In this document: positions 38,828 through 48,801 of the stretch, piece after piece
Layout: every line of letters starts with the position of its first letter
How positions within the stretch are numbered: position 1 is the stretch's first letter
NCBI RefSeq assembly: GCF_000423165.1
Contig: NZ_KE383983.1
Location: forward strand, 854,376 to 918,375
Length of the DNA: 64,000 nt
Reading direction: 5' to 3'
Source: Pseudidiomarina sediminum DSM 21906
GTDB taxonomy: Bacteria; Pseudomonadota; Gammaproteobacteria; Enterobacterales; Alteromonadaceae
Notes under the pieces: model-generated
What the model was told of the DNA's origin: nothing
The model's database searches: none
What the model saw: the letters and a program-made list of their open reading frames with translations, nothing else
Translations under genes and position numbers: made by a program

Positions 38828-41569
38828 TCAAAGCTCTTTGGGCTTTGCGGTAATAAAGCCTTGACGGCTTTGATCGGACAATTTTGTCAGCATTTTCTCT
38901 GCAAAGAAGGAAGTTGTATGACTTTCAAGGAGTTGTGCCATTTGCTCTAAGCGATCAAAGACAACCTGCTCTTGTGAAATCGCACTCCACAAGCGCTGGC
39001 TGCGTAAACGTAGGTTCGTATCAGGCTCACGCAACTGACGAATGAGCGCGCGTTGAATGGCTTCAAGTTCCTCGTCTGCAAGCACTAACAACTGCTCCGT
39101 AAAGCCTTGCATAAACACGTCAATACGCGCGCTTAGGTGCTGCGCATCATATTGGTTGGATTGTACGTAAAGTAGCACATGAGGGCGTTGCTCAATCGGC
39201 ATATAAGTGCTGCCAACGAGATAACCAAGCTGTTCATGGGTGCGTAGCTGGCTAAACAGGTGGGGTTGAATAAACTGATTCAATAGCAACAACACGGTTT
39301 GTTCCATGACGTCACAGCTCGCGCCTTGGAGGACAAGCAGTGCCGCGTGGTCATGATGGCGGGTTTCGATATGCCCTCGCTCGAGCAGTCGACCGCTGCG
39401 TTTAAGCTCGGCGAAATCTCGTGTAGGGGGAACGCCCGCTTGCAAGTTTGCCATTAATGGGAAATTTGAGGTCAGTTGCTGCAGTAGTGGCGAGACCCGC
39501 TGCCAAGTCAAATCGCCATGGGCAAAGAGTTTTACTTCAGCTTGCTGGAAGAGATCGTTTTGCCAGTCTGCGAAAGATTCCGGCGTTACCTCAGCGACCG
39601 CTGCAGCAAGATCACTAAGCGCGTACATGTGCGGTTGTAACAGCACATTTAAACGCGCGAACAATAAATTCAGCGGTTTGTTCGCCAGCGCCGACTGCCA
39701 GTTGGATTGCAGCTTTTGATGTAAATCGTGCCAACGTTCCTGGCGAAACTCGGTCACTAAGAAATGCTGTAAAATCTCACAGGCCAACGCGGCAATCCCA
39801 TTCGAATAGCCACTAAGGTGCAAGGTGATGCCATAGTGCTGCGGGTAGACATTAAAGTGTAAGCCCGCCATTTCCGCGTCATATAACGCTTCGTTGAGTC
39901 GATCAATCATCAACTCACACCACAAGCGTGCGCAAGCATAGTGGCGTGCTGAGGCGGTTGCTTGCGGTAGGGTGAACTGGCAGTAGATATGGGCTTTAGG
40001 CGCACGAAAATCCGGGTCTTGTAACAACCATAACCGACAACCTTGGCTAACGTGATGATACTCAGGAATGGCGCTAGCCGTTGCCAAGAGCGGTAAGGGG
40101 GCTTGCAAGGGTTGTAAGTAGGGATTGGCCTTAGGTAAGCGCATATTCCCTGCAGCTGGTGTTTGCCAGCGTTGTTGCTGCGCGTCTGAAAGCGCGGTCA
40201 CGCGATAATTGGTGCCATAGATAGGCTCGTAGTCATTCACCGCAACCTGCCGATGGATATGCGTCACCCGCACCCGTTCTGGGGTCATCAAGTTGAGTAA
40301 CTCGTGCGCTTTGTCGGTATTTAAGCGCTCCATGCGGTAATCGCCAAAGATCAGATCACGCGGTTGATAGTGGTGCATATTAATTGCAAGTTGCGGCGCT
40401 AGATCAGCCGTGCGAGCCGGCTCTTGAAAGCGAAAAGCATTGGCGATCGCGACTTGACGCTCTTGATAACGCCAATCTTCAAGACCTTGCTGCTGTACCT
40501 GTCGAATCGCGGCAAAGACGTGCTCAATAACGGTATCTGTATCCTGTAAACCCTCATCGGTCAGCTGCATGTTCAAATTGAAGTCTTTGAAATTACTACC
40601 GCTGATGCCACCACCGGCTGAAAGGCTATTGATCAGGTTACGTCGATGTAACTCAGCAAACAAGCTGCCAGGCCCTTCGTAGCCTAAGACATGCGCGATG
40701 AAGCTGGTGGTTTTATAGGGATAATCGTGATCAATACCAGGTAGTGCAAAGGCTAGGATGAGCCGTCGTGCGTCCTTGAGCGGTTGCACATTTAACTGAA
40801 TACCGAGCTGCTCGGGCAAATAGAGCGGTTGCGTTTCCGCCTGCACTACCGGGCCACCGCCTGCAATCGCGGTAAAATGTTGTTCAGCGTAGCTGTGCAA
40901 GGTTTCCAAGGATGCCGAGCCGGCAAGCACAAGGGTCATCCGGTTCGCGCGGTACCAAGTGTCGAAGAAGGTACGCATGTGCTTCGCAAGACCATGGGTA
41001 GAACCATCTTGCGTTAAGGTCGAAAGATTACCGACCGAAAACTTTGCAAACGGATGTGCGGGGTTCGCGGTGGCTTTATGCACTTGATATAAACGTCGGA
41101 GCTCGTCTTTACGCTTTAACTGAAACTCGGACTCAATGGAGTGGACTTCTTTGGCCAACCAATTGGCGTTGAAGGTCGGCTGATAAAAAAAACGGGCGAA
41201 GCGATCTAAGGCTTCATCAAATGCACTGTGTTCACAACTAAAGTAATAATTACTGAACTCAGTTCCGGTCCAAGCGTTATGATGGCCGCCGTGTTGATGA
41301 ATAAAGTTTTGATAGTCGGTCGCACTGGGATACTTCTCGGTGCCTAAAAACAGCATGTGCTCAAGAAAGTGCGCTAACCCTTGGGTATCGATTGGGTCTT
41401 GAAAGTGGCCAGCTGCAACAGCTAAGGCTGCAGTACATAGCTCCGCCTTGGGGTCGTGGACAAGCGTACAGCGTAGGCCATTCGCCAACGTCACCATCGC
41501 ATAGCTGCGATGGTCGGTTGGACTTTGGATAATATCCGTAAAATGATTCAGGCTGTTGCTTGGCTCCAT
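38828..41569 (-). CDS. M16 family zinc protease (insulinase/pitrilysin type)
   Basis: 913 residues. The inverted zinc motif HFLEH (67-71) sits in GLAHFLEHMLFLGTEKYPS, and the downstream Glu ligand lies in VHSIESEFQLKRKDE. The protein then has the middle, catalytically inactive M16 repeats of insulysin/pitrilysin (E. coli PtrA is 962 residues). No signal peptide is visible, unlike PtrA, so a cytoplasmic or non-classical location is possible. It starts with GGGGAG upstream of the ATG at 41569. It lies between bamE and the GGDEF/EAL gene with short gaps (52 and 83 bases) on the same strand. Confidence 0.92.
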   Translation of the reverse strand: MEPSNSLNHFTDIIQSPTDHRSYAMVTLANGLRCTLVHDPKAELCTAALAVAAGHFQDPIDTQGLAHFLEHMLFLGTEKYPSATDYQNFIHQHGGHHNAWTGTEFSNYYFSCEHSAFDEALDRFARFFYQPTFNANWLAKEVHSIESEFQLKRKDELRRLYQVHKATANPAHPFAKFSVGNLSTLTQDGSTHGLAKHMRTFFDTWYRANRMTLVLAGSASLETLHSYAEQHFTAIAGGGPVVQAETQPLYLPEQLGIQLNVQPLKDARRLILAFALPGIDHDYPYKTTSFIAHVLGYEGPGSLFAELHRRNLINSLSAGGGISGSNFKDFNLNMQLTDEGLQDTDTVIEHVFAAIRQVQQQGLEDWRYQERQVAIANAFRFQEPARTADLAPQLAINMHHYQPRDLIFGDYRMERLNTDKAHELLNLMTPERVRVTHIHRQVAVNDYEPIYGTNYRVTALSDAQQQRWQTPAAGNMRLPKANPYLQPLQAPLPLLATASAIPEYHHVSQGCRLWLLQDPDFRAPKAHIYCQFTLPQATASARHYACARLWCELMIDRLNEALYDAEMAGLHFNVYPQHYGITLHLSGYSNGIAALACEILQHFLVTEFRQERWHDLHQKLQSNWQSALANKPLNLLFARLNVLLQPHMYALSDLAAAVAEVTPESFADWQNDLFQQAEVKLFAHGDLTWQRVSPLLQQLTSNFPLMANLQAGVPPTRDFAELKRSGRLLERGHIETRHHDHAALLVLQGASCDVMEQTVLLLLNQFIQPHLFSQLRTHEQLGYLVGSTYMPIEQRPHVLLYVQSNQYDAQHLSARIDVFMQGFTEQLLVLADEELEAIQRALIRQLREPDTNLRLRSQRLWSAISQEQVVFDRLEQMAQLLESHTTSFFAEKMLTKLSDQSRQGFITAKPKEL

Positions 41570-41621
41570 ACACTCCCCAGTGGGTGGTTATGGTGGTGGA
41601 AGTGCGCTGGCAACCGCCGAA

Positions 41622-41969
41622 TTACTGTTCCAGCGGTGTATCAAACTCTTTTGGACGATCAAAATCACCTTCGTAGGTGGCAAGGCGATCATCAACAAAG
41701 GTTAGGGTAATCGCACGACGATAATCTTTACCGTCACCTGCGTCCATATTGAAAACATAATACCAAGTATCATCAGCAAAAGCGTTGTCAGCAACAGGTG
41801 CGCCGAGGACAAAGTTAACTTGTTCCTTGGTCATACCAACGCGGAGTCGGTCAACATCACGTTGTTCAAGATAATTACCTTGCGGTACATCAATACGGTG
41901 GACTAGTCCTTCGAGCACGGAGCAGCCACTTAGACCTAATACGAGGCCTGCGAGCAAAATATGTTTCAT
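41622..41969 (-). CDS. bamE: Outer membrane assembly lipoprotein BamE
   Basis: 115 residues. The signal peptide ends in LSGC, making Cys16 the lipidated residue. The body has the BamE features GNYLEQRDVDRLRVGMTKEQV and a core near WYYVFNM. BamE stabilises the BAM complex that inserts outer membrane proteins. Its place downstream of recN is the E. coli arrangement. The 146 bases between bamE and recN hold no strong promoter or terminator I can identify. Confidence 0.93.
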   Translation of the reverse strand: MKHILLAGLVLGLSGCSVLEGLVHRIDVPQGNYLEQRDVDRLRVGMTKEQVNFVLGAPVADNAFADDTWYYVFNMDAGDGKDYRRAITLTFVDDRLATYEGDFDRPKEFDTPLEQ

Positions 41970-42115
41970 AGAATTCGCTTTACTTATTGTCTGTGATGTT
42001 TATGAGTCATGCTTACTAGCTCCGATAATAAACAATGCAATACGGAATGACTAGCCTTAGAGCTAACATTGACCCAATTCACCTGTATTTGTTCCCGCAA
42101 CCGCACCGATTTGTG

Positions 42116-43795
42116 TCAGCTTGCGCTTGCTAACAACTCCTCAGCATTTGCTTTTGCTGTGGCTGTTATGGTCTCTGCACCAAGCAAACGCGCAAGCTCT
42201 ATGACACGATCATCGTGAGCAAGTGGCACCATCGATGTTTCTGTCGCGTTATCGGTCACTTGTTTCTCTACGCGCAGCTGTTGGTGCGCCATCGCTGCAA
42301 CTTGGGGTAAGTGGGTGACACAAATGACTTGGTTCTGCTGACCGAGTTGACGTAATAGTTTACCTACGGTTGCTGCGGTACTGCCGCTGACCCCGACATC
42401 GACTTCATCGAACATTAAGGTTGGCGTGGTCATTTGTGCCGCAGTGATCACTTGAATCGCTAAACTAATACGCGACAACTCACCACCGGAGGCAACCCGT
42501 GCGAGAGGTTGCAATGGCTGGCCTGGGTTGGTTGTCACTTGAAAGCTAACATCGTCAGTACCTAAGCGAGTTGCTGGTGCTTGCGTTTGATGCTCCACGC
42601 GAATCACAAAACGTCCGTGGGGCATATTCAACGACTGCATTGAAGTGGAAATGCGCGCGCTGAGTTCTTCTGCCGCACGGCTGCGTTGCTTGGAGAGCTT
42701 CGCCGCCACCTTACGATAATGGTTGGCTGCCTCTTGCACGGCTGCATCGGAATGGGCGAGCGCTTCGGCTGCTGCCTCAAGTTCGGTCAGCTCAGTGCGC
42801 AGGCGTTGATGCAACTCAGGTAGGGCCCGTGCGTCGATATGGTGCTTCTTCGCCAGCTGCAGCGCTTGTGTCATCCGCTGTTCAGCAAAAGCTAAGGCTT
42901 CGTCATCAAGCTCGATACCGTCGCTGTAATGGCGAAGCTCACGCGCGGTTTCTTCAACTTGGACGCTGGCTTCTTTGAGCAGTTTCACCGCGGGTTCCAA
43001 CTGCGTATCAATGCTGACTTGCTGCTCCAAGCGTTGCAGTGCGGTTTGAATAAGACTGTAGGCGTTGTTGTGCTCGCCTTCATACAGTGCGTTCAGCGCA
43101 AATTGACTGTCTTCTTGTAAGGCCGAGCTGTTACTCAAGCGTTTGTGTTGTGCCTCGAGTTCATCGAATTCGTCTTCTTGTAAAGCAAACTGATCGAGCT
43201 CTTCTACTTGATAACGCAATAGTTGAGCTCGTGCACGTTGTTCATCTTGTTGCTGTAACGCTTGTTTTTGTTGCTTCTTAAGTTGATACCATTGTTGATA
43301 GGCTGCACTGACCGCTGCGACGCTATCGGCGTGACGTGCGTAGGCATCAAGTAAAGCGAGCTGATGGTCTGGCTTGGTGAGTAATTGGTGCTCGTGCTGG
43401 CCATGAATATTGACCAACAACGGCGCCAGTTGTTTTAACTGAGTTAAGTTCACAGGGTAGCCGTTAATCCAGCCTTTCGAGCGTCCCTCGCGGGTGATCA
43501 AGCGACGCAACACACAGTGCTCAGGCTCCTCTTCGTCAAGGAGCTCTTGCGTGCTTAACCAGTGTTGTGCAGGACCATCTTTACGGAGCTGAAAGCTCGC
43601 AATAACTTCGGCTTTGTCAGTGTCCGGGCGAATCAGGTCACTGTCTGCTCGGTTGCCTAAGCAAAGTCCTAAAGCATCTAACGCGATGGATTTTCCTGCA
43701 CCCGTTTCACCTGTAATAGTGGTCATCCCGGTTTGAAAATCTACCGCGAGATGACGGACTACGGCCAAATTGCGAACTTGTAAATGGACTAACAT
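42116..43795 (-). CDS. recN: DNA repair protein RecN (SMC-like)
   Basis: RecN is an SMC-like ATPase recruited to double-strand breaks. It has an N-terminal ABC ATPase half with Walker A TGETGAGKSIALDALG (residue about 30), a long coiled-coil middle (about 150-370), and a C-terminal half with the signature RVASGGELSRISLAIQ and Walker B PTLMFDEVDVGVSG. 559 residues against 553 in E. coli. A LexA box lies just upstream, so it is SOS-regulated. nadK lies immediately upstream on the same strand. Confidence 0.97.
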   Translation of the reverse strand: MLVHLQVRNLAVVRHLAVDFQTGMTTITGETGAGKSIALDALGLCLGNRADSDLIRPDTDKAEVIASFQLRKDGPAQHWLSTQELLDEEEPEHCVLRRLITREGRSKGWINGYPVNLTQLKQLAPLLVNIHGQHEHQLLTKPDHQLALLDAYARHADSVAAVSAAYQQWYQLKKQQKQALQQQDEQRARAQLLRYQVEELDQFALQEDEFDELEAQHKRLSNSSALQEDSQFALNALYEGEHNNAYSLIQTALQRLEQQVSIDTQLEPAVKLLKEASVQVEETARELRHYSDGIELDDEALAFAEQRMTQALQLAKKHHIDARALPELHQRLRTELTELEAAAEALAHSDAAVQEAANHYRKVAAKLSKQRSRAAEELSARISTSMQSLNMPHGRFVIRVEHQTQAPATRLGTDDVSFQVTTNPGQPLQPLARVASGGELSRISLAIQVITAAQMTTPTLMFDEVDVGVSGSTAATVGKLLRQLGQQNQVICVTHLPQVAAMAHQQLRVEKQVTDNATETSMVPLAHDDRVIELARLLGAETITATAKANAEELLASAS

Positions 43796-43838
43796 AGACG
43801 CCCCTTTTGCAATAACTGAGACACAAATACACGAAACA

Positions 43839-43876
43839 CTGTGATTACATACAGTAGTTATACAGTATTTATACAG
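43839..43876 (-). promoter_or_regulatory. LexA box and phased half-sites upstream of recN
   Basis: CTGTGATTACATACAG (43839-43854) is a full CTGT-N8-ACAG LexA site. Two more ACAG half-sites follow at 43862-43865 and 43873-43876, so three ACAG words start at 43851, 43862 and 43873, exactly 11 bases apart. Multiple LexA sites at recN also occur in E. coli. The box lies 44-80 bases from the recN start, in the 97-base gap after nadK. Confidence 0.8.
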
Positions 43877-43892
43877 TAATGCAAGCGATGCG

Positions 43893-44783
43893 TTAGAAGA
43901 GTCGGCTACCCCAGCCCAATTTATTACGTAACACTTTGAAGTAACTATGATCTTTGGGGTGAATGAGATGCAGTTGTTGGGCGTATTTGTGGATGATCAC
44001 CTGGTCTTCAGGCAGGACTTCCATGCGCATATGTCCATCACAGCTTAGCGCGAGCGGGCCGTTGTCGGGAGACGGGCGTAGGTGCAAGGTGCAGTTCGCG
44101 TCAACCACGATTGGGCGACTACTAAGGGTGTGGGGGAACATCGGCACTAAGGTTAGCGCGGCGATGTTTGGGGTCAAGATAGGGCCGCCGCCGGATAAGG
44201 AATAGGCGGTCGAGCCGGTTGGCGTGGCGACAATCAGACCGTCGGAACGTTGGCTGTAAACGAAGTGATCATCAACGTAAACCTCAAACTCAATCATGTG
44301 AGCAACTTTGTCGGAGTGCAACACCACTTCATTGATGGCGCGTCCGACATCACGACGTTCACCGTTGCGAATCACCTCGGCTTGTAAAAGAAAGCGGTAT
44401 TCTGAGAGGTATTCGCCCGCAAGAACTGGACGCAACTGATCCATCACCTGATCAGGGTCAAGGTCGGTTAAAAAGCCAAGATTACCGCGATTCACACCAA
44501 TCACGGCAATATCGCTTTCGCACAAGATACGCGCCGCCCCGAGCATGTTGCCATCACCACCGACCACCACCGCAAGGTCAGCATGCTCTCCGAGCTCTTC
44601 TAGGCCAAAGCACGGGCTTTGCGTTCCTTCGAGCTGTTCCGCGGTACGGGCTTCAATAATCACGTCGACACCCAGTGCGAGCAGCTCTTCTTCCAACGTC
44701 ATCAAGGTTGCGCGCGTGGCCTCATGATTGACCTTTCCAAGCAGGGCAACGCGTGAAAAAGCTAACTCTGGTGATTGTGACAT
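43893..44783 (-). CDS. nadK: NAD kinase
   Basis: NadK phosphorylates NAD to NADP. The family motifs [20 protein letters not shown] (GGDGN), [19 protein letters not shown] and the C-terminal [14 protein letters not shown] are intact. 296 residues against 292 in E. coli. The ATG at 44783 is divergent from grpE across about 100 bases that hold the grpE heat-shock promoter. The order with recN and grpE matches E. coli. Confidence 0.97.
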   Translation of the reverse strand: MSQSPELAFSRVALLGKVNHEATRATLMTLEEELLALGVDVIIEARTAEQLEGTQSPCFGLEELGEHADLAVVVGGDGNMLGAARILCESDIAVIGVNRGNLGFLTDLDPDQVMDQLRPVLAGEYLSEYRFLLQAEVIRNGERRDVGRAINEVVLHSDKVAHMIEFEVYVDDHFVYSQRSDGLIVATPTGSTAYSLSGGGPILTPNIAALTLVPMFPHTLSSRPIVVDANCTLHLRPSPDNGPLALSCDGHMRMEVLPEDQVIIHKYAQQLHLIHPKDHSYFKVLRNKLGWGSRLF

Positions 44784-44813
44784 GAAAGTTTCCCCAATTT
44801 TTCGTAACCGTGC

Positions 44814-44841
44814 CTTGAATCAATAAAAGGCGCCCCCATAA
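44814..44841 (+). promoter_or_regulatory. sigma32-type promoter of grpE
   Basis: CTTGAAT (44814-44820, 6 of 7) and CCCCATAA (44834-44841, 7 of 8) are 13 bases apart, 44 bases before the grpE ATG. Confidence 0.8.
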
Positions 44842-44885
44842 AAGAGCACAAGCTTAGTTATATCACATTGAAAGAGTAACGAAAC

Positions 44886-45503
44886 ATGACCAAACACGAT
44901 TCTGCAAAGGAAAATCAGCACACTGAGGCCGCGGCGGAAGCGCCAGAGCAGAGCCAGCAGCAAGAAGAAGTGGTTGAAGAGGTGGTTGAAGAAGTGGCGG
45001 CGGAAGCAACGTCAGCGGATGAGCTGACTGACCGTATCGCTGCTTTGGAATTAGCGTTAAGTCAGTCTGAGCAAAGCGCTGAAGAGGCGAAAGACCGTGC
45101 TGTTCGCGCCGTTGCTGAGATGGAAAACGTGCGTCGCCGTTCGGCACAAGATATCGAGAAAGCGCACAAGTTCGCGTTAGAGAAGTTTGCCAATGAGCTG
45201 CTTACCACCGTGGATAACCTTGAGCGCGCGCTCGCAGTTGCCGCTGAAGCCGAGCAAATCAACAGTAATTTCTTAGAAGGTATTGAACTCACACACAAGA
45301 GCTTATTAAGCACGCTGAATAAGTTTGGCGTCGAAGCTGTGGGTGAAGAAGGTGAAGTGTTCAACCCAGATCTGCATCAAGCGATGTCAATGCAGGCAGT
45401 TGAAGGGAAAGAGAACAACACCATTTTAGCGGTTATGCAAAAAGGGTACACCTTGAGCGGCCGCTTGTTACGTCCAGCGATGGTGATGGTCGTAAAAAAT
45501 TAA
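44886..45503 (+). CDS. grpE: Nucleotide exchange factor GrpE
   Basis: 205 residues. The disordered acidic N-terminus (runs of Glu, Gln and Val around residues 15-40) precedes the long paired helix (AEMENVRRRSAQDIEKAHK) and the C-terminal beta-wing domain (GVEAVGEEGEVFNPDLHQAM). GrpE drives ADP release from DnaK and acts as a thermosensor. It heads the grpE-dnaK-dnaJ chaperone block, but dnaK has its own promoter. Confidence 0.97.
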   Translation: MTKHDSAKENQHTEAAAEAPEQSQQQEEVVEEVVEEVAAEATSADELTDRIAALELALSQSEQSAEEAKDRAVRAVAEMENVRRRSAQDIEKAHKFALEKFANELLTTVDNLERALAVAAEAEQINSNFLEGIELTHKSLLSTLNKFGVEAVGEEGEVFNPDLHQAMSMQAVEGKENNTILAVMQKGYTLSGRLLRPAMVMVVKN

Positions 45504-45522
45504 GATTACAAACTGTGGGGGT

Positions 45523-45550
45523 ATTGAAAATGCAGGTGCAGCCCCCATAT
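45523..45550 (+). promoter_or_regulatory. sigma32-type promoter of dnaK
   Basis: ATTGAAA (45523-45529, 6 of 7) and CCCCATAT (45543-45550, 8 of 8 to CCCCATnT) are 13 bases apart, 40 bases before the dnaK ATG. It is the best heat-shock promoter match in the window. Confidence 0.85.
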
Positions 45551-45590
45551 GAGAGTTAAGGTAAGTTTTTCCTGAAGTTGGAGATAAATT

Positions 45591-47513
45591 ATGGGCAAAA
45601 TTATTGGTATTGACTTAGGTACTACAAACTCATGTGTTGCGGTACTTGATGGTGATAAAGCACGCGTTATCGAGAACGCGGAAGGTGAGCGCACAACAGC
45701 ATCTGTCGTTGCTTTTACTGACGATGGTGAAATCCTTGTCGGTCAGCCGGCGAAGCGTCAGGCGGTGACCAACCCGAACAAAACATTGTTTGCAATCAAG
45801 CGCTTGATCGGTCGTCGCTTTAAAGACGAAGAAGTGCAGCGTGATATCGGCATCATGCCTTACAGCATCGTTGAAGCTGACAATGGTGACGCTTGGGTAC
45901 AAATTGGCGACGACAAAAAAGCGCCACCACAAATTTCTGCAGAAATCTTGAAAAAGATGAAGAAAACAGCAGAAGACTTCCTTGGTGAGAAAGTCACCGA
46001 AGCGGTTATCACTGTTCCTGCATACTTTAACGATGCACAGCGTCAGGCAACCAAAGATGCTGGCCGTATCGCAGGTTTGGAAGTAAAACGTATTATCAAC
46101 GAGCCGACTGCGGCAGCGTTGGCCTACGGCATGGACAAGAAAAAAGGCGACAACACCATCGCTGTCTATGACTTAGGTGGTGGTACTTTCGATATCTCAA
46201 TCATCGAAATCGATGAAGTTGAAGGCGAGCATACCTTTGAAGTATTGGCGACCAACGGTGACACCCACTTAGGTGGTGAGGACTTTGATAACCGTTTGAT
46301 CAACTACTTGGTAGAGCAGTTCCAGAAAGACCAAGGCATTGATTTGCGCAAAGATCCGTTGGCGATGCAGCGTCTAAAAGAAGCTGCTGAGAAAGCGAAA
46401 ATTGAGTTGTCATCAGCGCAACAGACCGAAGTGAACTTGCCGTACATTACTGCGGATAACACGGGTCCTAAGCACTTGGCCATTAAGGTTACCCGTGCGA
46501 AGCTCGAGTCGTTGGTTGAAGACATGATTACAAAATCACTTGAGCCAGTGAAACAAGCTCTTGCGGACGCTGGTTTGTCGGTAAGCGATATCAACGACAT
46601 TATTTTGGTCGGTGGTCAAACGCGGATGCCGAAAGTACAGCAAGCAGTGACTGACTTCTTCGGTAAGGAACCACGTCGTGACGTGAACCCTGATGAAGCT
46701 GTTGCCACCGGTGCTGCGGTACAAGCGGGTGTGTTGCAAGGTGACGTGAAAGACGTCTTGTTGCTTGACGTAACCCCATTGTCACTTGGTATCGAAACCA
46801 TGGGTGGCGTGATGACCAAGTTGATTGAGAAGAACACGACGATTCCGACCAAGCAATCGCAAACCTTCTCAACTGCGGATGACAACCAGTCAGCGGTTAC
46901 TGTCCACGTGATTCAAGGTGAGCGTAAGCGCGCTGCCGATAACAAATCATTGGGTCAGTTTAACCTTGAAGGTATTCGCCCAGCAGCACGTGGCGTGCCA
47001 CAAATCGAAGTAACCTTTGATTTGGACGCCGACGGTATCTTGCACGTGTCAGCGAAAGACAAAGACACTGGCAAAGAGCAGAAGATCACCATTAAAGCGT
47101 CTTCAGGTCTAAGTGACGAAGAAGTCGAAAAAATGGTACGTGATGCCGAAGCGAACGCTGAGGAAGACCGTAAATTCGAAGAAATGGTGCAAGTGCGTAA
47201 CCAAGCAGACAGCCTCGTTCACGCAACGCGCAAGCAGCTCGAAGAAGTAGGTGACAATCTTGATAGCGCTGAGAAAGAGAAAATCGAAGCAGCTATCGGC
47301 GAGTTGGAAACTGCTGTGAAGAGCAATGACAAAGAGCAAATTGAAGCGAAGCAACAGGCGTTGATTGAAGCTTCTGCCAAGCTGATGGAAGCGGCGCAGC
47401 AACAAGGCCAAGCGGCTGGTGGTGCTGATGCAGGTGCACAGCAGCAAAGCAAACAAGACGACGACGTTGTTGACGCTGAATTTGAAGAAGTCAAAGACGA
47501 CGAGAAAAAGTAA
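45591..47513 (+). CDS. dnaK: Chaperone protein DnaK (Hsp70)
   Basis: 640 residues. The ATPase domain starts [16 protein letters not shown] and includes [15 protein letters not shown] and [13 protein letters not shown]; the substrate-binding domain (about 390-505) and helical lid follow, with the linker [16 protein letters not shown]. The C-terminal tail [13 protein letters not shown] is typical of proteobacterial DnaK. It folds and disaggregates proteins with DnaJ and GrpE. A stable hairpin without T-run separates it from dnaJ, which may lower dnaJ expression. Confidence 0.98.
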   Translation: MGKIIGIDLGTTNSCVAVLDGDKARVIENAEGERTTASVVAFTDDGEILVGQPAKRQAVTNPNKTLFAIKRLIGRRFKDEEVQRDIGIMPYSIVEADNGDAWVQIGDDKKAPPQISAEILKKMKKTAEDFLGEKVTEAVITVPAYFNDAQRQATKDAGRIAGLEVKRIINEPTAAALAYGMDKKKGDNTIAVYDLGGGTFDISIIEIDEVEGEHTFEVLATNGDTHLGGEDFDNRLINYLVEQFQKDQGIDLRKDPLAMQRLKEAAEKAKIELSSAQQTEVNLPYITADNTGPKHLAIKVTRAKLESLVEDMITKSLEPVKQALADAGLSVSDINDIILVGGQTRMPKVQQAVTDFFGKEPRRDVNPDEAVATGAAVQAGVLQGDVKDVLLLDVTPLSLGIETMGGVMTKLIEKNTTIPTKQSQTFSTADDNQSAVTVHVIQGERKRAADNKSLGQFNLEGIRPAARGVPQIEVTFDLDADGILHVSAKDKDTGKEQKITIKASSGLSDEEVEKMVRDAEANAEEDRKFEEMVQVRNQADSLVHATRKQLEEVGDNLDSAEKEKIEAAIGELETAVKSNDKEQIEAKQQALIEASAKLMEAAQQQGQAAGGADAGAQQQSKQDDDVVDAEFEEVKDDEKK

Positions 47514-47541
47514 TACACGCCCACCGGGTGTCTTGAACTCA

Positions 47542-47577
47542 ACGCACGGGGGTTGCCAGCAGGTGGCCTCCGTGTGT
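47542..47577 (+). repeat. Hairpin between dnaK and dnaJ
   Basis: ACGCACGGGGG (47542-47552) pairs with CCTCCGTGTGT (47567-47577), with two G-U pairs and a 14-base loop. It lacks a T-run. It could be a partial terminator or an mRNA-processing site that sets the dnaK to dnaJ ratio. Confidence 0.5.
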
Positions 47578-47622
47578 TCGTATCAGGGCGTAGCAAGCTA
47601 GGAAATTGGAAGACGCAACATT

Positions 47623-48762
47623 ATGGCGAAACCAGATTTATATGAAGTGCTGGGCGTAAGCAGAGATGCCAGCGAACGCGACATCAAAAAAGCCTACAAA
47701 CGCATGGCGATGAAGTATCACCCTGACCGTACTAAGGGTGACAAAGACCTTGAAATGAAATTCAAGGAAGTCAAAGCTGCGTATGAAGTGCTGAACGATC
47801 CGCAGAAACGTGCTGCCTATGATCAATACGGTCATGCTGCTTTCGAACAAGGCCAAGGTGGCTTTGGCGGCGGCGCAGGTGGTGCAGATTTTGCTGATAT
47901 CTTTGGTGATGTGTTCGGTGATATTTTTGGTGGCGGTGGCCGTCGTGGACGTGCGCAAGCCGCTCGTGGCGCAGACTTACGCTATAACTTAGAACTGTCA
48001 CTTGAAGAAGCCGTTCGCGGTAAAGAAGTGGAATTGAAAATCCCGAAACTGTCTGAATGTGAAGACTGTGATGGTAGCGGTGCACGTGCCGGAAGTAGCG
48101 CGGAAACCTGTGGCCATTGTCATGGTTCAGGTCACATCCAAATGCGTCAGGGCTTTTTCGCTGTGCAACAACCTTGCCCGCACTGTCGTGGTCGCGGCAA
48201 GGTGATCAAAGACCCATGTCGCACTTGTCATGGCGAGGGTCGTGTCGAGCGAACCAAGACCTTGTCGGTAAAGATTCCAGCTGGGGTTGATACCGGCGAC
48301 CGGATTCGCTTAAATGGCGAAGGTGAAGCGGGCGAAATGGGTGCGCCGGCAGGTGACTTGTATGTGCAGGTACACGTGCGCGAGCATGCAATTTTCAAAC
48401 GCGATGGCAATAATTTGTACTGTGAAGTACCTTTAAGCTTTACCCATGCAGCACTTGGTGGCGAAATCCAAGTACCGACACTGGATGGTAAAGTGAAGTT
48501 GAAAATTCCTGCTGAAACGCAGACAGGCAAGCTGTTCCGCATGCGTGGTAAAGGCGTGAAGTCGGTACGTTCAGGGGCTGTTGGCGATTTAATTTGTAAA
48601 GTAGTGATTGAAACGCCAGTCAACTTGTCTGAAGAACAACGTGAATTGCTCCGTCAATTGGATGAATCGATGGGGTCTGGCGAAGAAGCCGCGCGCTACC
48701 GTCCAAAAGAACGTGGTTTTTTTGACGGCGTGAAGCGCTTCTTTGACGATTTGCGTGGCTAA
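47623..48762 (+). CDS. dnaJ: Chaperone protein DnaJ (Hsp40)
   Basis: 379 residues. The J-domain (residues 1-70) has the HPD motif in [11 protein letters not shown] Gly/Phe-rich stretch (GGFGGGAGG region) follows, then the zinc domain with four CxxCxGxG repeats ([32 protein letters not shown], about 148-205) and the C-terminal substrate-binding domains. DnaJ delivers clients to DnaK and stimulates its ATPase. A 7-bp inverted repeat (48754-48760 with 48773-48779) spans the stop codon but has no T-run. Confidence 0.98.
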   Translation: MAKPDLYEVLGVSRDASERDIKKAYKRMAMKYHPDRTKGDKDLEMKFKEVKAAYEVLNDPQKRAAYDQYGHAAFEQGQGGFGGGAGGADFADIFGDVFGDIFGGGGRRGRAQAARGADLRYNLELSLEEAVRGKEVELKIPKLSECEDCDGSGARAGSSAETCGHCHGSGHIQMRQGFFAVQQPCPHCRGRGKVIKDPCRTCHGEGRVERTKTLSVKIPAGVDTGDRIRLNGEGEAGEMGAPAGDLYVQVHVREHAIFKRDGNNLYCEVPLSFTHAALGGEIQVPTLDGKVKLKIPAETQTGKLFRMRGKGVKSVRSGAVGDLICKVVIETPVNLSEEQRELLRQLDESMGSGEEAARYRPKERGFFDGVKRFFDDLRG

Positions 48763-48801
48763 GCGAAACCACAGCCACGTTGCGAAATACGGAGATACAA
48801 A

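Noticed and set aside
45630-48391. Long minus-strand frames opposite dnaK and dnaJ
   Set aside because: They are antisense shadows produced by the codon bias of the two chaperone genes, without ribosome binding sites or protein families.
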